A DNA stretch of 64,000 bases, from assembly GCA_910589315.1 (NCBI GenBank), contig CAJUTB010000002.1, positions 1 through 64,000 of the forward strand, given 5' to 3'. This document shows positions 33,701-41,843 of this stretch, piece after piece. Within the stretch, counting starts at the first letter, position 1. Each line of letters opens with the position of its first letter. The notes below the pieces were generated by a model. The model saw nothing but the letters and a program-made list of their open reading frames with translations, made no database searches and had not been told where the DNA came from. A program made the translations under genes and the position numbers. This DNA is from an uncultured Oscillibacter sp. (GTDB lineage: Bacteria > Bacillota > Clostridia > Oscillospirales > Oscillospiraceae).

Positions 33701-35476
33701 GATCTGGTCTATACCAACCTTGCGAACGCCCCGCAAACGCCGCCTCCGGACGCCGCTGAGGATGCTGCGGATACAGACGCAGACGCAGACGCCGGCACAA
33801 ATGCGGCGGAGCCGCTCCTTGTCACAATCAAAACCGGCACGACGCTGCGCCTGATGTACAACCCGAAGGCGGGAAGCCATGAAAACTCCTCGGCGTTTTA
33901 TGACTACGACATCAGCGACGGCAGAGCGGCTAACAATATCATGAATACCAAGGAACAGGGCATTAACCACCCGAGCAACTACTCGGATTCCAGCGAAGAC
34001 GGCGAAGCGGCTAACAATACCATGAATACCAAGGAACAGGGCATTAACCACCCGAGCAGCTACTCGGATTCCAGCGAAAAGACGAAGTTTGCTTTCGGCA
34101 ACGGCAACACCAACACCGGCACGGGGCTTGGCGATCTGACGTGGAACGGCAACTACCTGAATAAAACCAATGCCAGCGTGACGGGTTCGCCTCCCGGAAC
34201 TGGCCGGGGCTGTACGTTCGGGCTGGTTGAGAAGCAAAACGGCATTACCGCCACTGGCGGCGTCAAATTTGCTGCCGGCGTAGCGGGGCCGGATCTGTTC
34301 GGCAGCGGCCAGGCGGCCGGAAAAACAGCCTACAAGGGGGGCATGACCTTCTCCCGGATGGGCGACACCTATACGCTGAGTTCGGTGAGCGGCAGCGGGA
34401 TTGGCGCGTCAAACCTGGAAACCTTCATTCATCCGCAATGCGGCGACAGGGCTCCCTATGCACACATCTTTACCAACAACTTCTGGCCCATGGACTATGC
34501 CGCCAGTGCAGGCACGTCCGGACATGACCTCAAATTCGGCGATACAAGCCGCAAAGAACAATTTTCCGGCGTTACCAGCGGTCCTCTGCCCCTCAGCGAC
34601 GACGGGCAGAGCCACAACAGCTATTTCGGCATGAAATTCAGCGTCGATTTCCAGATTCCGGCGGAGTACGTCGGGCCGCTGGAGTACTTCTTCTACGGTG
34701 ACGATGATATGTGGGTCTATCTGGTGGATTCCACCAGAAGCCGCCTGGTGTGCGATATCGGCGGCATACACTACTCCGTAGGCGAATACGTGAACCTGTG
34801 GGACTACATTGACCAGGAGGAAGTGCAGGCTTCCAAGAGCGGAAAGTCTTACCGTCTGGTGTTCTTCTACACCGAGCGCGGCGCGTCCGGCTCTACCTGC
34901 TGGATGCAGTACACCTTGCCCAATATTACCAACGTGCCGGTGGATGTGGAAGACCCGTCCTGGGATAAAGAGGCCCTGCGGGTGGAAAAGCATGTGGAAG
35001 GCGACGTGAGCCACCTTCCCGCAGATCAGCGTTACGAGTTCTCCATCACCCTCAACGGCGTGAAGGACCAGTATTTGGGACGGATTTTCGGCGCGGACGA
35101 TCAGCCGGTGGAAAATAGCGACATTGAGATGGTCAACGGCGTGCCGAAAACATTCTATCTACAGGCTGGACAATATTTGAAAGTCCTGGAACTGCCGGAG
35201 AACTCCGGCTATGTGGTGAAGGAGATTTCCAAGCTGCCAAACTGCCACGTAAGCGTGCAGATCACCGATTCCAAGGGCACCCGGACAGAAACGGACACGG
35301 CGGAAGGCATCGGCGGGGGCGTGGTGGTGTACACCAACGCGTTTTACTTCGAGCTTCCGGAGACCGGCGGGCCGGGTATTCCCTGGCATACTTTAGGCGG
35401 AGGGCTGCTGATGGCGGCGGGATGCCTTTGGTATAGAAAAAAACCTGAGGGAGAGGGGGCGGTGGATTGCGAATGA
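30794..35476 (+). CDS. Large LPXTG surface adhesin with 15 H-x-H...C repeats and a fibro-slime-like domain
   Basis: 1560 residues. An N-terminal membrane-targeting segment (KILFCLASVVVFATVYALIL) is followed at about 50-440 by fifteen variants of H-x-H-x3-C-Y spaced with second cysteines (HTHSEDCY, HEHTDSCY, HVHTEECY and others). A Pro/Glu-rich stalk lies at about 470-620. A middle domain of unclear fold follows, then a fibro-slime-like domain (about 1180-1380, with FFYGDDDMWVYLVDSTRSRL), a Cna-B-like fold (RVEKHVEGDVSH...YEFSITLNGV) and the sorting signal LPETG (1521-1525), a hydrophobic helix and a basic tail. It is likely the pilus tip adhesin, attached by the sortases downstream. An 81-bp tandem duplication lies at 33926-34078. 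Confidence 0.85.
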   Translation: MERNFMTQARHYLTSQQKQKIGQKILFCLASVVVFATVYALILPAITLSNELLCGQEAHKHTEACWTMAEAKPQPELICEFMRVPGVVVHTHNDYCYDGDGKLICRLPEAEAHTHTAECYQERRTLVCEESQELGHEHTNACYTHVRGDLVCTGEGGHTHSEDCYTETENRTLTCTLPEEPGHSHDETCYEERRHSALICTQAESEDVLDEEGNLVQEGHTHSDSCYQEETESVLVCEESDGGGHTHSEDCYTVETERELTCNLQESENHEHTDSCYDWSEELICHETERTSGHVHTEECYEVEEILVCREEEIIPHTHTTEECFTLKEETDESGEDEYILTCTQPEVLSHVHDSSCVYLPETVVEEDVPALICGMEEHEHTESCYMEVYPEDTVSYYCGLAEHEHAGECYFESSGLLRCTLAVHHHDELCQIPELWQTTPEDVEEVEGVQLDNDFVTTTADGYFQVTFHITGYAPLLSGGGETGVEDAPGGEGLETDETAPDADGPEDGAGMPEDGMEDGGGLAPSPDKPESPSKPVQRPAEKPAAPKPPETQSPEPPAESSEPEVSAPVTDVEEPPVQETVPPPPPPEPEPESPIVIPIAPAEPETPPLSPEEEILNSGLAPTQMSLQRRLRLLLPEDGEDAVVEGEGLADVQITLVEQEAQPLPETETPVSGEDGEPVETEVIPERELSLVATLNGQELDLSQCEITATVSLSEELVSALNSRESAVQTLEDLGDVSEDAETPEDTEESVIETVMMVRTTDGTGEILDEGLAEVSREAAAPVVTVSMRSSDRLRTGVLDKWDEVFPKYNVEYYAYLDRPVEAESVTVSGNIATSVANGAPVLPFIDTSGASLPQNTSKQPTKYFELKSSGSGFQIAFDRSKPTQIYRTIENRVYTSSLEMKTSDLDAVSKNAETTSGQILHYDLVELWVMEPGAEDRSDNSAAWTKYTKDPEKANQPGYVYIADLDDLVYTNLANAPQTPPPDAAEDAADTDADADAGTNAAEPLLVTIKTGTTLRLMYNPKAGSHENSSAFYDYDISDGRAANNIMNTKEQGINHPSNYSDSSEDGEAANNTMNTKEQGINHPSSYSDSSEKTKFAFGNGNTNTGTGLGDLTWNGNYLNKTNASVTGSPPGTGRGCTFGLVEKQNGITATGGVKFAAGVAGPDLFGSGQAAGKTAYKGGMTFSRMGDTYTLSSVSGSGIGASNLETFIHPQCGDRAPYAHIFTNNFWPMDYAASAGTSGHDLKFGDTSRKEQFSGVTSGPLPLSDDGQSHNSYFGMKFSVDFQIPAEYVGPLEYFFYGDDDMWVYLVDSTRSRLVCDIGGIHYSVGEYVNLWDYIDQEEVQASKSGKSYRLVFFYTERGASGSTCWMQYTLPNITNVPVDVEDPSWDKEALRVEKHVEGDVSHLPADQRYEFSITLNGVKDQYLGRIFGADDQPVENSDIEMVNGVPKTFYLQAGQYLKVLELPENSGYVVKEISKLPNCHVSVQITDSKGTRTETDTAEGIGGGVVVYTNAFYFELPETGGPGIPWHTLGGGLLMAAGCLWYRKKPEGEGAVDCE
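33926..34078 (+). repeat. 81-bp tandem duplication within the adhesin gene
   Basis: Two nearly identical copies (33926-34006 and 34007-34078 onward) encode AANNIMNTKEQGINHPSNYS and AANNTMNTKEQGINHPSSYS followed by DSSE. The few differences suggest a recent event. Confidence 0.85.
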
Positions 35477-35534
35477 CGCGGCCCCCTCGCACAAGAAACC
35501 GAACGCATGGAATTGAAAGGAGATCAAACAAGGA

Positions 35535-37124
35535 ATGAAGCACATGAAGAAACTGGCCGGGCTTGCCCTGGCAATGGTCATGCTGGTGGCCCTGGCGGTC
35601 CCGGCGATGGCGGCACCGACTACAATCCATATGGGTCTTGCGGACACAAACACGGGCCATACTCTGACGGCATATCAAGTTTTTAAGGCAGATGTAAAAG
35701 CTGAAGGTACGGATGAAACCAGCGGCAGTCTGGACGACAACACCCTCGAATGGGGCGACGGCGTGGACCCTGTGGCATTTGTGCAGGTCTTAAAAAGCGT
35801 CGTAGCGGACCAGTCGCTGTTTGTGGACATTGACGACGACGCTCCCGATGCCAAAGCTGTGGCAAATATTCTGAAAACGCTGAATCCGGATAACAGCGAG
35901 GCTGCCCTGACACTTGCCAAGGCCCTTAATGACGGGGCGGCGTTGAAGGACGGCGCCGGCCGCACTTTGCCGGCCAATGTGGAAAGCGGCTACTATATCA
36001 TTATGGATGCCATTGGCGACAAGACAACCGCTATGCTTCAGCAGGCTACACGGGATTTGAAGATTCAAGTCAAGAGCGGCAAGCCCACGGTTCAGAAAAA
36101 AGTGTGGGACGAAAAGCTGAATGGCGGCGCGGGCGGCTGGAGCGACACCGCGGTTTATGCCGAGGGTGATGTTGTTCAGTTCCAGCTGACCGCTACCATT
36201 GCAGATAACTATGATCCCGCCACGGCAACGACCTACAAGATTACGTTCCACGATTCCATGGGCGCGGGCCTCACGCTCAATAACACCAGCATTGCCGTTG
36301 CACACAACGCCACGGACATCACCAGCAACCGGAACCTGTGGACTCCCAACCTCACCCCCGCAGCGCATGAGGATGGCAAGGAGAACTGCACCTTCGAGGT
36401 CGAGGTGGATGTGAAGGGTATCCAGACGGCTAAGGCCGGGGACACGATCACGGTCACTTACACGGCAACCGTAACGGACGCCGCGGCCATTGGCGGCGAT
36501 GGCAACCTGAACAGCGTTTGGCTGGCAACCCCCGAGGGGGACACCGAGGAAGACACTGTGAAGGTGTTCACCTTTGAATTTGATGTCAACAAGGTGGACG
36601 GAAATGACGAGCCTTTGAATGGCGCGGGCTTCACCCTGTATAAGTGGGTTGCAGATGAAAACGGCGAAGTTGAATACAAAGGCGAAAAAGGCAGCTGGAA
36701 AGTGGTGAAGGTAGACGGCCCGGCAGCGGACGGCGAAACCAAAACCACCTTTAAGTTTGAGCGTTTGAAAGACGGCTTCTACAAGCTGGAAGAATCCACC
36801 GTGCCCGATGAGTACAATAAGGCGGATGATTCTTATTTTGTGATCGAATCGGAGACCAGCAACGACCCGAATCCTGCTCTGACGAGCCTCAAGGCCCACT
36901 GGACCGATGAGACAGGCACTCCCAAGACCGGCGATCTGGCTGATATGACCGGCAATATTACGGCTGGCAGCGTTACCACCAAAGTCGTAAACGGCCAGGG
37001 CATCACCCTGCCCAACACCGGCGGCATCGGTACTACGATTTTCTACATTGTGGGCGGCGTGCTGGTGGCCGCGGCGGCGATCCTGCTGATCACCAAACGC
37101 CGGATGAACCTCAACGAAGACTAA
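35535..37124 (+). CDS. Major pilin (SpaA/FimA-type backbone, LPNTG)
   Basis: 529 residues: a signal peptide (LALAMVMLVALAVPAMA), an N-terminal domain (about 30-175), a pilin-motif-like Lys in SGKPTVQKKVWDE, an isopeptide-forming D2 domain (about 185-345; AVYAEGDVVQFQLTATIADN), a prealbumin/Cna-B domain with E-box DGFYKLEESTVPDEYN (about 350-450), then the sorting signal LPNTG (492-496), a helix and KRRMN. Class C sortases link such subunits through the pilin Lys and the LPXTG Thr. The adjacent class C sortase is its presumed polymerase. AAAGGAG lies 12 nt before ATG 35535. Confidence 0.92.
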   Translation: MKHMKKLAGLALAMVMLVALAVPAMAAPTTIHMGLADTNTGHTLTAYQVFKADVKAEGTDETSGSLDDNTLEWGDGVDPVAFVQVLKSVVADQSLFVDIDDDAPDAKAVANILKTLNPDNSEAALTLAKALNDGAALKDGAGRTLPANVESGYYIIMDAIGDKTTAMLQQATRDLKIQVKSGKPTVQKKVWDEKLNGGAGGWSDTAVYAEGDVVQFQLTATIADNYDPATATTYKITFHDSMGAGLTLNNTSIAVAHNATDITSNRNLWTPNLTPAAHEDGKENCTFEVEVDVKGIQTAKAGDTITVTYTATVTDAAAIGGDGNLNSVWLATPEGDTEEDTVKVFTFEFDVNKVDGNDEPLNGAGFTLYKWVADENGEVEYKGEKGSWKVVKVDGPAADGETKTTFKFERLKDGFYKLEESTVPDEYNKADDSYFVIESETSNDPNPALTSLKAHWTDETGTPKTGDLADMTGNITAGSVTTKVVNGQGITLPNTGGIGTTIFYIVGGVLVAAAAILLITKRRMNLNED

Positions 37125-37186
37125 TTCAAATCCCCCTCTCAGCTCCCGCGCCCCTCACCGGGCGCGGGAGCGGGAAGTGAGCCGTT

Positions 37187-38038
37187 ATGAAAAAACACCT
37201 GTCCAGCATCCTCCTTCTGCTCATCCTCCTGGCGGGCCTCGTCCTCCTGCTCTACCCCACGGCCAGCGACTACTGGAACTCCTTCCATCAGTCCCGCGCC
37301 ATAGCAAGCTACGCCGAGAGCGTGTCCAATCTGACGGCGGTGGATTATGAGCGGCTGTGGCTGGATGCGGGCGCGTATAATCAGGACCTGCTGCAAAAAC
37401 CGGTCCCCCTCATGTTCGACGAGGCCGACCGGGAACGTTACGAAGCCCTGCTCAATGTTTCCGGCAACGGGATTATGGGCTATATCGAAATTCCCAAAAT
37501 CAACGTTTCCCTGCCGATTTACCACGGAACGGAAGAATCGGTGCTTCAAATCGCCGTTGGGCATATCGAGGGCAGTTCCCTGCCGGTGGGCGGCGCGTCG
37601 ACGCACTGCGTCCTCTCCGGGCACCGGGGCCTCCCCAGCGCGACCCTCTTTTCCAATCTGGACCAGATGGACGAAGGAGATATATTCCTTCTCCGCATAC
37701 TGGATGAAACCCTGACCTATGAAGTGGATCAAATCCACATTGTTCTCCCCCAGGAATCCGACGACTTGACCATAGTAAACAACCGGGACCTCTGTACCCT
37801 GGTGACCTGTACGCCATACGGCATCAACAGCCACCGGCTTCTGGTCCGGGGGACCCGGATTGAAAATCAGGAATCGGCCTCGTCGGCCAAGATCACCGCG
37901 GAAGCCATTCGGATTGACCCGGTTCTGGTCGCGCCGGTGGCGGCGGTGCCGATGCTGCTGGTCCTGTTTGTACTGCTGACCGCCCCTGGCGGACGGCGGA
38001 AAGCGAAGAAGAAATCCAAACCGAAAAAACAACCTTGA
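37187..38038 (+). CDS. Class C (pilin-polymerising) sortase
   Basis: 283 residues with two membrane helices (LLLLILLAGLVLLLYP near the N-terminus; VAPVAAVPMLLVLFVLLTAP near the C-terminus), the layout of class C sortases. Catalytic residues: H146 (LSGHRGLP), C208 (CTLVTCTPYG) and R217 (NSHRLLVRG). A region before the core (about 45-90, AGAYNQDLLQ...) would form the lid. It joins pilin subunits into a covalent fibre. It lies 62 bp after the major pilin gene. Confidence 0.93.
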   Translation: MKKHLSSILLLLILLAGLVLLLYPTASDYWNSFHQSRAIASYAESVSNLTAVDYERLWLDAGAYNQDLLQKPVPLMFDEADRERYEALLNVSGNGIMGYIEIPKINVSLPIYHGTEESVLQIAVGHIEGSSLPVGGASTHCVLSGHRGLPSATLFSNLDQMDEGDIFLLRILDETLTYEVDQIHIVLPQESDDLTIVNNRDLCTLVTCTPYGINSHRLLVRGTRIENQESASSAKITAEAIRIDPVLVAPVAAVPMLLVLFVLLTAPGGRRKAKKKSKPKKQP

Positions 38039-38072
38039 CGCCTCCGCCTCCAGGAGCGTCAGAAAGGCAGGT

Positions 38073-39218
38073 GTGTTTCGAATGACAACTGCAAAACGGT
38101 TCCTGCGGCGGGCAGCGGCGGCAGCGGTATGCGCAGTGCTTTGCGTTCTGTGCCTGCCCGCCAGCGTCCGGGCGTATGGGCCTATTGAAGACCGAACCTG
38201 CTCCCTGACCGTCAGCCACCTGCGGGACCACACCGAGGCGCGCTTCCGGCTATACCGGGTGGCGGAGGTGTCGGCAGACGTGGAATTCACCGCAACGCGG
38301 GATTTCCGGGAGTATCAGAGCCGTTTGAACGGGCAGACCGACAGCGGCTGGCGCAGCCTGGCCCGGCAGATGGGCGCGGATGCGATCTATTATGGCACGC
38401 CCTATCTGGACCGGCGTTCTGCCGGCGCAAACGGACAGCTGACCTTTTCGGGGCTTTCCACGGGCTTGTATCTGGTCGTGGGCGAACGTTACCAGCATGA
38501 CGGCGCGTATTATGAGCCGATGCCCTTTTTGATTTGCCTGCCGAACTGGGAAAAACCGTATGAATCCGGGGCGGGACGGTGGAATTATGACGTGACGGTC
38601 CGGCCAAAGTACAGCGTGTCCGAGGAGGAAACGGTGATGCGGCGGGTGCTGAAAATCTGGGACGACCGGGGGCATACCCACCAGCGGCCCAAGGAAGTCA
38701 CTGTGGACTTGCTGCGGGACGGAGTGGTCTGGGACACCGTGACCCTCACGGAACGGAACAGCTGGCGTTACGTCTGGGAAAACCTTGACAACCGCTACAC
38801 CTGGACCATTCGGGAGCGGGCCGTCTCCGGCTACTGGCCGACGTATGGCTTTGAGGGCGTTACGTTCACCATTCTCAACACCTACGACACGCCGCCGGAC
38901 ACCTCGAATCCGCCTCCCGGAAACCCCGAGAATCCGCGGAACCCGGGGCGTCCGTACAATCCGCCGGATGACGGCACGGAACTGGAAGACCCGGATGTCC
39001 CCCTCGCGCCGCCTCCGGATACGGAGCTGGATGATCCGGATGTCCCTCTCTCGCCTCCGCCGGAGGAAGTGGAACTGGATGACCCGGATATTCCCCTGGA
39101 GGATCTGCCTCATACCGGACAGCTCTGGTGGCCGGTGCCGCTGCTGGCGGCGGGCGGTATGTTCCTGTTTCTTCTGGGCTGGGTCCGGAACCGGAGGGAG
39201 GAAGCCGATGCGGAATAA
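38073..39218 (+). CDS. Accessory or basal pilin with Cna-B domain and LPHTG signal
   Basis: 381 residues: a signal peptide (RAAAAAVCAVLCVLCLPASV), an N-terminal beta domain (about 40-190), a Cna-B-type domain (about 192-270; RVLKIWDDRGHTHQRPKEVT ... GFEGVTFTILNTY), a Pro-rich stalk ending in three ELxDPDVPLxPPP-like repeats, then LPHTG (345-349), a membrane helix and a basic tail. Likely the minor subunit that anchors or decorates the pilus. GTG 38073 (AAAGG 5 nt upstream) or ATG 38082 could start it. It overlaps the next sortase gene by 11 bp. Confidence 0.85.
   Translation: MFRMTTAKRFLRRAAAAAVCAVLCVLCLPASVRAYGPIEDRTCSLTVSHLRDHTEARFRLYRVAEVSADVEFTATRDFREYQSRLNGQTDSGWRSLARQMGADAIYYGTPYLDRRSAGANGQLTFSGLSTGLYLVVGERYQHDGAYYEPMPFLICLPNWEKPYESGAGRWNYDVTVRPKYSVSEEETVMRRVLKIWDDRGHTHQRPKEVTVDLLRDGVVWDTVTLTERNSWRYVWENLDNRYTWTIRERAVSGYWPTYGFEGVTFTILNTYDTPPDTSNPPPGNPENPRNPGRPYNPPDDGTELEDPDVPLAPPPDTELDDPDVPLSPPPEEVELDDPDIPLEDLPHTGQLWWPVPLLAAGGMFLFLLGWVRNRREEADAE
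38979..39098 (+). repeat. Three 42-48 bp coding repeats (ELxDPDVPLxPPP)
   Basis: In-frame repeats in the wall-spanning stalk of the accessory pilin; the last copy reads ELDDPDIPLEDLP, just before the sorting signal. Confidence 0.75.
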
Positions 39219-39828
39219 AAACGGCATTTTCTGCATGGCGGGGGGCCTTGCGCTGCTGCTGGCGGCCCTGTGCCTCACCGGATACAACCTCTGGGACGAC
39301 AGCCGCGCCGCGGATGCCGTGAAAGGGACAATGCAGGTTCTCAAGGTCGAGACGCCCGTTCTCGAGGAGCTGGACCTGCCGGAAGAAATGATTCCGGATT
39401 ACCTGCTGAATCCGTGGATGCCTATGCCTGTGCGGGAAATCGACGGGCATGAATACGTGGGTTCCATCGACATTCCGGCAATTGACATCAGTCTTCCGGT
39501 TTTGAGCGAGTGGAGTTATCCGAACCTGAAAATTTCTCCCTGCCGTTATGCGGGGTCTGTCTACCTGGACAGCATGGTAATTGCCGCGCATAACTATAAA
39601 CAGCACTTCGGCGGGCTGAAAAACCTCGAGATTGGCGATGCCGTAACCTTTACCGACGCGGATGGAAACGTGTTTCACTACACGGTTTCAGAAGTGGGAC
39701 AGCTGGACCCGACACAGCCTATAACTTTGTGGGAGGGCGAATGGGATTTGTCCCTGTTCACCTGCACACTGGGCGGACAATACCGCGTAACGGTACGGTG
39801 TATCCGGACGGAGGATGCGCTGGTATAA
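39208..39828 (+). CDS. Second sortase (class A/D-like)
   Basis: 206 residues: one N-terminal membrane helix (GIFCMAGGLALLLAALCLTGY) and a sortase core with H128 (IAAHNYKQHFGGL), C186 (LFTCTLGGQ) and R193/R197 (QYRVTVRC). No C-terminal helix, unlike the class C enzyme upstream. Usual partner role: attaching the finished pilus to peptidoglycan. ATG 39208 has GGAGGAAG upstream and overlaps the accessory-pilin gene by 11 bp. Confidence 0.88.
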   Translation: MRNKNGIFCMAGGLALLLAALCLTGYNLWDDSRAADAVKGTMQVLKVETPVLEELDLPEEMIPDYLLNPWMPMPVREIDGHEYVGSIDIPAIDISLPVLSEWSYPNLKISPCRYAGSVYLDSMVIAAHNYKQHFGGLKNLEIGDAVTFTDADGNVFHYTVSEVGQLDPTQPITLWEGEWDLSLFTCTLGGQYRVTVRCIRTEDALV

Positions 39829-39854
39829 AACAGCCCGAGAAAGGAGCCTTTCCT

Positions 39855-40886
39855 GTGAAAAAGATGTCAAGAATTTTGGTATGCCTGCTGGCCTTGTGCC
39901 TGCTGGCCGGCTGCGCCAAGACGGCTACGGATGAAGAAGCCTTCCAAGCTGCGATCACCGCGGGCGGGGAAACGCTCCAAAACGCGCCGGAAGACGGCGG
40001 GACAGAACCTGTATCCAACACGGCGACGGCCCCGGAGACGGAAGAAATCGAACTGGCGGATGAAGAAGTCCCCTTGGCGGCTGCGCCGCTGCTCTTGCCG
40101 GTGGCGGCCGGAACAGCGGTGGAGACCGGCGGCGGCGCGGAAATCGACTATTCCAACGTTTCCGACGGCTATGTGATGGCCCGCTTCGCAGAGGCCAACA
40201 GCAAACGCCTGCGGGTGCAGGTGACGGGACCTGCCACCACCTACACCTATGACCTCCCTACCGGCGCGTGGGTGACATTCCCGCTGTCCGAGGGCAACGG
40301 AACCTATAAAACCACCGTCCTGCAAAACACGACCGGCAAAAAATACGCCATACTGGCCTCGGTGAGCTTTCCGGTCACGCTGAGCGACGAATTCGCTCCC
40401 TTCCTGCGGCCAAACCAATACGTTGATTACAGCAACGCGCCCAATACCGTGCAGAAAGCGGCAGAGCTGACCGCCGGTATCGCGGACCCGCTGCAAAAGG
40501 TCAGCAAAATTTATGATTTCGTTGTGGCCAGCCTCACCTATGACAAGGAAAAAGCGGCTACGGTCAGCAGCGGGTATCTGCCTGTTTTGGATACGGTGCT
40601 CTCTACCCAAAAGGGTATCTGCTTCGATTACGCCTCCCTGATGGCCGGTATGCTGCGAAGCCAAGGTGTGCCGTGCAAGCTGGTGGTCGGCTATGCCGGG
40701 ACCGCTTACCACGCCTGGATTAACGTCTGGACGAAAGAAACCGGGTGGGTGGACGGCGTCATCTTCTTCGACGGCACTACTTGGCAGCGTATGGACCCCA
40801 CCTTCGCTTCTTCCGGGAAAAGCAGCGAATCCATCATGAAATATATCGGCGACGGAAGCAACTATAAAGTGAAATACCTCTATTAA
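39855..40886 (+). CDS. Transglutaminase-like lipoprotein
   Basis: 343 residues: a lipoprotein signal with lipobox LLAGC, a beta-rich middle (about 100-220), then a transglutaminase/protease-like domain with the Cys-His-Asp order KGICFDYASL, AYHAWINVW and DPTF. Such cell-surface domains cross-link or cleave proteins or peptidoglycan peptides. Located right after the pilus sortases, it may mature or anchor pilus components, but that is inference. GTG 39855 with AAGGAG 8 nt upstream is chosen. Confidence 0.85.
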   Translation: MKKMSRILVCLLALCLLAGCAKTATDEEAFQAAITAGGETLQNAPEDGGTEPVSNTATAPETEEIELADEEVPLAAAPLLLPVAAGTAVETGGGAEIDYSNVSDGYVMARFAEANSKRLRVQVTGPATTYTYDLPTGAWVTFPLSEGNGTYKTTVLQNTTGKKYAILASVSFPVTLSDEFAPFLRPNQYVDYSNAPNTVQKAAELTAGIADPLQKVSKIYDFVVASLTYDKEKAATVSSGYLPVLDTVLSTQKGICFDYASLMAGMLRSQGVPCKLVVGYAGTAYHAWINVWTKETGWVDGVIFFDGTTWQRMDPTFASSGKSSESIMKYIGDGSNYKVKYLY

Positions 40887-40899
40887 AAAGAGGATAAAA

Positions 40900-40928
40900 A
40901 AACTCCGGGACACAGTCCCGGAGTTTTT
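40900..40928 (+). terminator. Terminator of the pilus locus
   Basis: AACTCCGGGA/TCCCGGAGTT stem followed by seven T residues. Confidence 0.9.
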
Positions 40929-40933
40929 TTCTG

Positions 40934-41012
40934 TTGGAGGTCCAGGAGGCACGGCCTCCTGGCAGGGTCCAGGGGCAGAGCCCTGGTGGGGTCCGGAGGG
41001 GCAAAGCCCCTG
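40934..41012. repeat. Run of short GC-rich hairpins
   Basis: Three successive hairpins (AGGAGGC/GCCTCCT, CCAGGGGC/GCCCTGG, AGGGGC/GCCCCT) linked by GGTCC units. Repeats of the GGGTCCAGGGGC...GCCCCTGG type are common between genes in Oscillospirales genomes. Confidence 0.55.
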
Positions 41013-41017
41013 ACGCA

Positions 41018-41662
41018 TTACTGCGCCGTAGCGGTAAAGAACACCGCGTAAGTGTTGCCTTCCTCGCCTTCATCCGTACCGTCGTCAAAAATCTCCAGCG
41101 TGGAAACCGAGAAATCCTTCTCGTCCGCGGGAACCTCAAACACAATATCTCCCGTGCGTACCTCGTCTACCGCAAGATCATACTCCGCGGGAAGCTGATC
41201 GTCCGATACCGTGGGGACATTGCCGTCATCCGTGATGGGCCAGGAATATTCCTCCGTCTCCTGACTGGCGGACCACTGGGCCTGGAAATCGCTGTCCCAC
41301 ATCGTAATGGACGAGCTGTATGTGTTCTTTATCGTCGTGTTCACAACCAGGAGCTGCCATCCCTCCTGGGTTGGCGTGTAACCGTTATAATCCGCCGTGG
41401 TATATGCGCTGTTAACTGTGAAGTCAAAGAAATAGGTGTGTACCACATCACCCATACGGCCCTCGCCAAAGCCGTCCTCGGCATAAACATCCTTATTTCC
41501 GGAACCGGAGCCGCTGGACGAATCACCGCTGTTGTCCGAATCGCCGGACGTGCCGCTGGATGAATCGTTGGACGAACCGCCGGAATCCTTGGGAATGCTG
41601 TCGCAGGCCGTCAGAGCGAAGACGAGAAGCAGAACCAAAAGCAGGGAACCCAATTTTTTCAT
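41018..41662 (-). CDS. DUF5067/DUF4352-like lipoprotein
   Basis: 214 residues: lipoprotein signal with lipobox ALTAC, a Ser/Gly/Asp-rich linker (about 25-55), then an immunoglobulin-like beta domain (FFDFTVNSAYTTADYN ... GWQLLVVNTTIKNTYSSSIT ... GDIVFEVPADEKDF) like DUF4352/DUF5067 extracytoplasmic domains. Role unknown. ATG 41662 follows AAAGGAG. Confidence 0.75.
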   Translation of the reverse strand: MKKLGSLLLVLLLVFALTACDSIPKDSGGSSNDSSSGTSGDSDNSGDSSSGSGSGNKDVYAEDGFGEGRMGDVVHTYFFDFTVNSAYTTADYNGYTPTQEGWQLLVVNTTIKNTYSSSITMWDSDFQAQWSASQETEEYSWPITDDGNVPTVSDDQLPAEYDLAVDEVRTGDIVFEVPADEKDFSVSTLEIFDDGTDEGEEGNTYAVFFTATAQ

Positions 41663-41843
41663 TTGCACAATCTCCTTTGATTTCCTCAATTTCAGTGCTA
41701 CGGCTTGCGAATGCAGTGGGGCGTGTGATATAATCAAGGATATCTATATTTGTGCGCCGCGTCCTGTGCCGCGAGTCGTTGGCACTCTATTGAAAATAAT
41801 ACCACGAACCATTGGACGCGTCAAGAGAAAGGACACAGGAAAG

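Noticed and set aside
32696..34237. 513-codon open frame antisense to the adhesin
   Set aside because: No start signal or domain; composition mirrors the repetitive adhesin coding strand.
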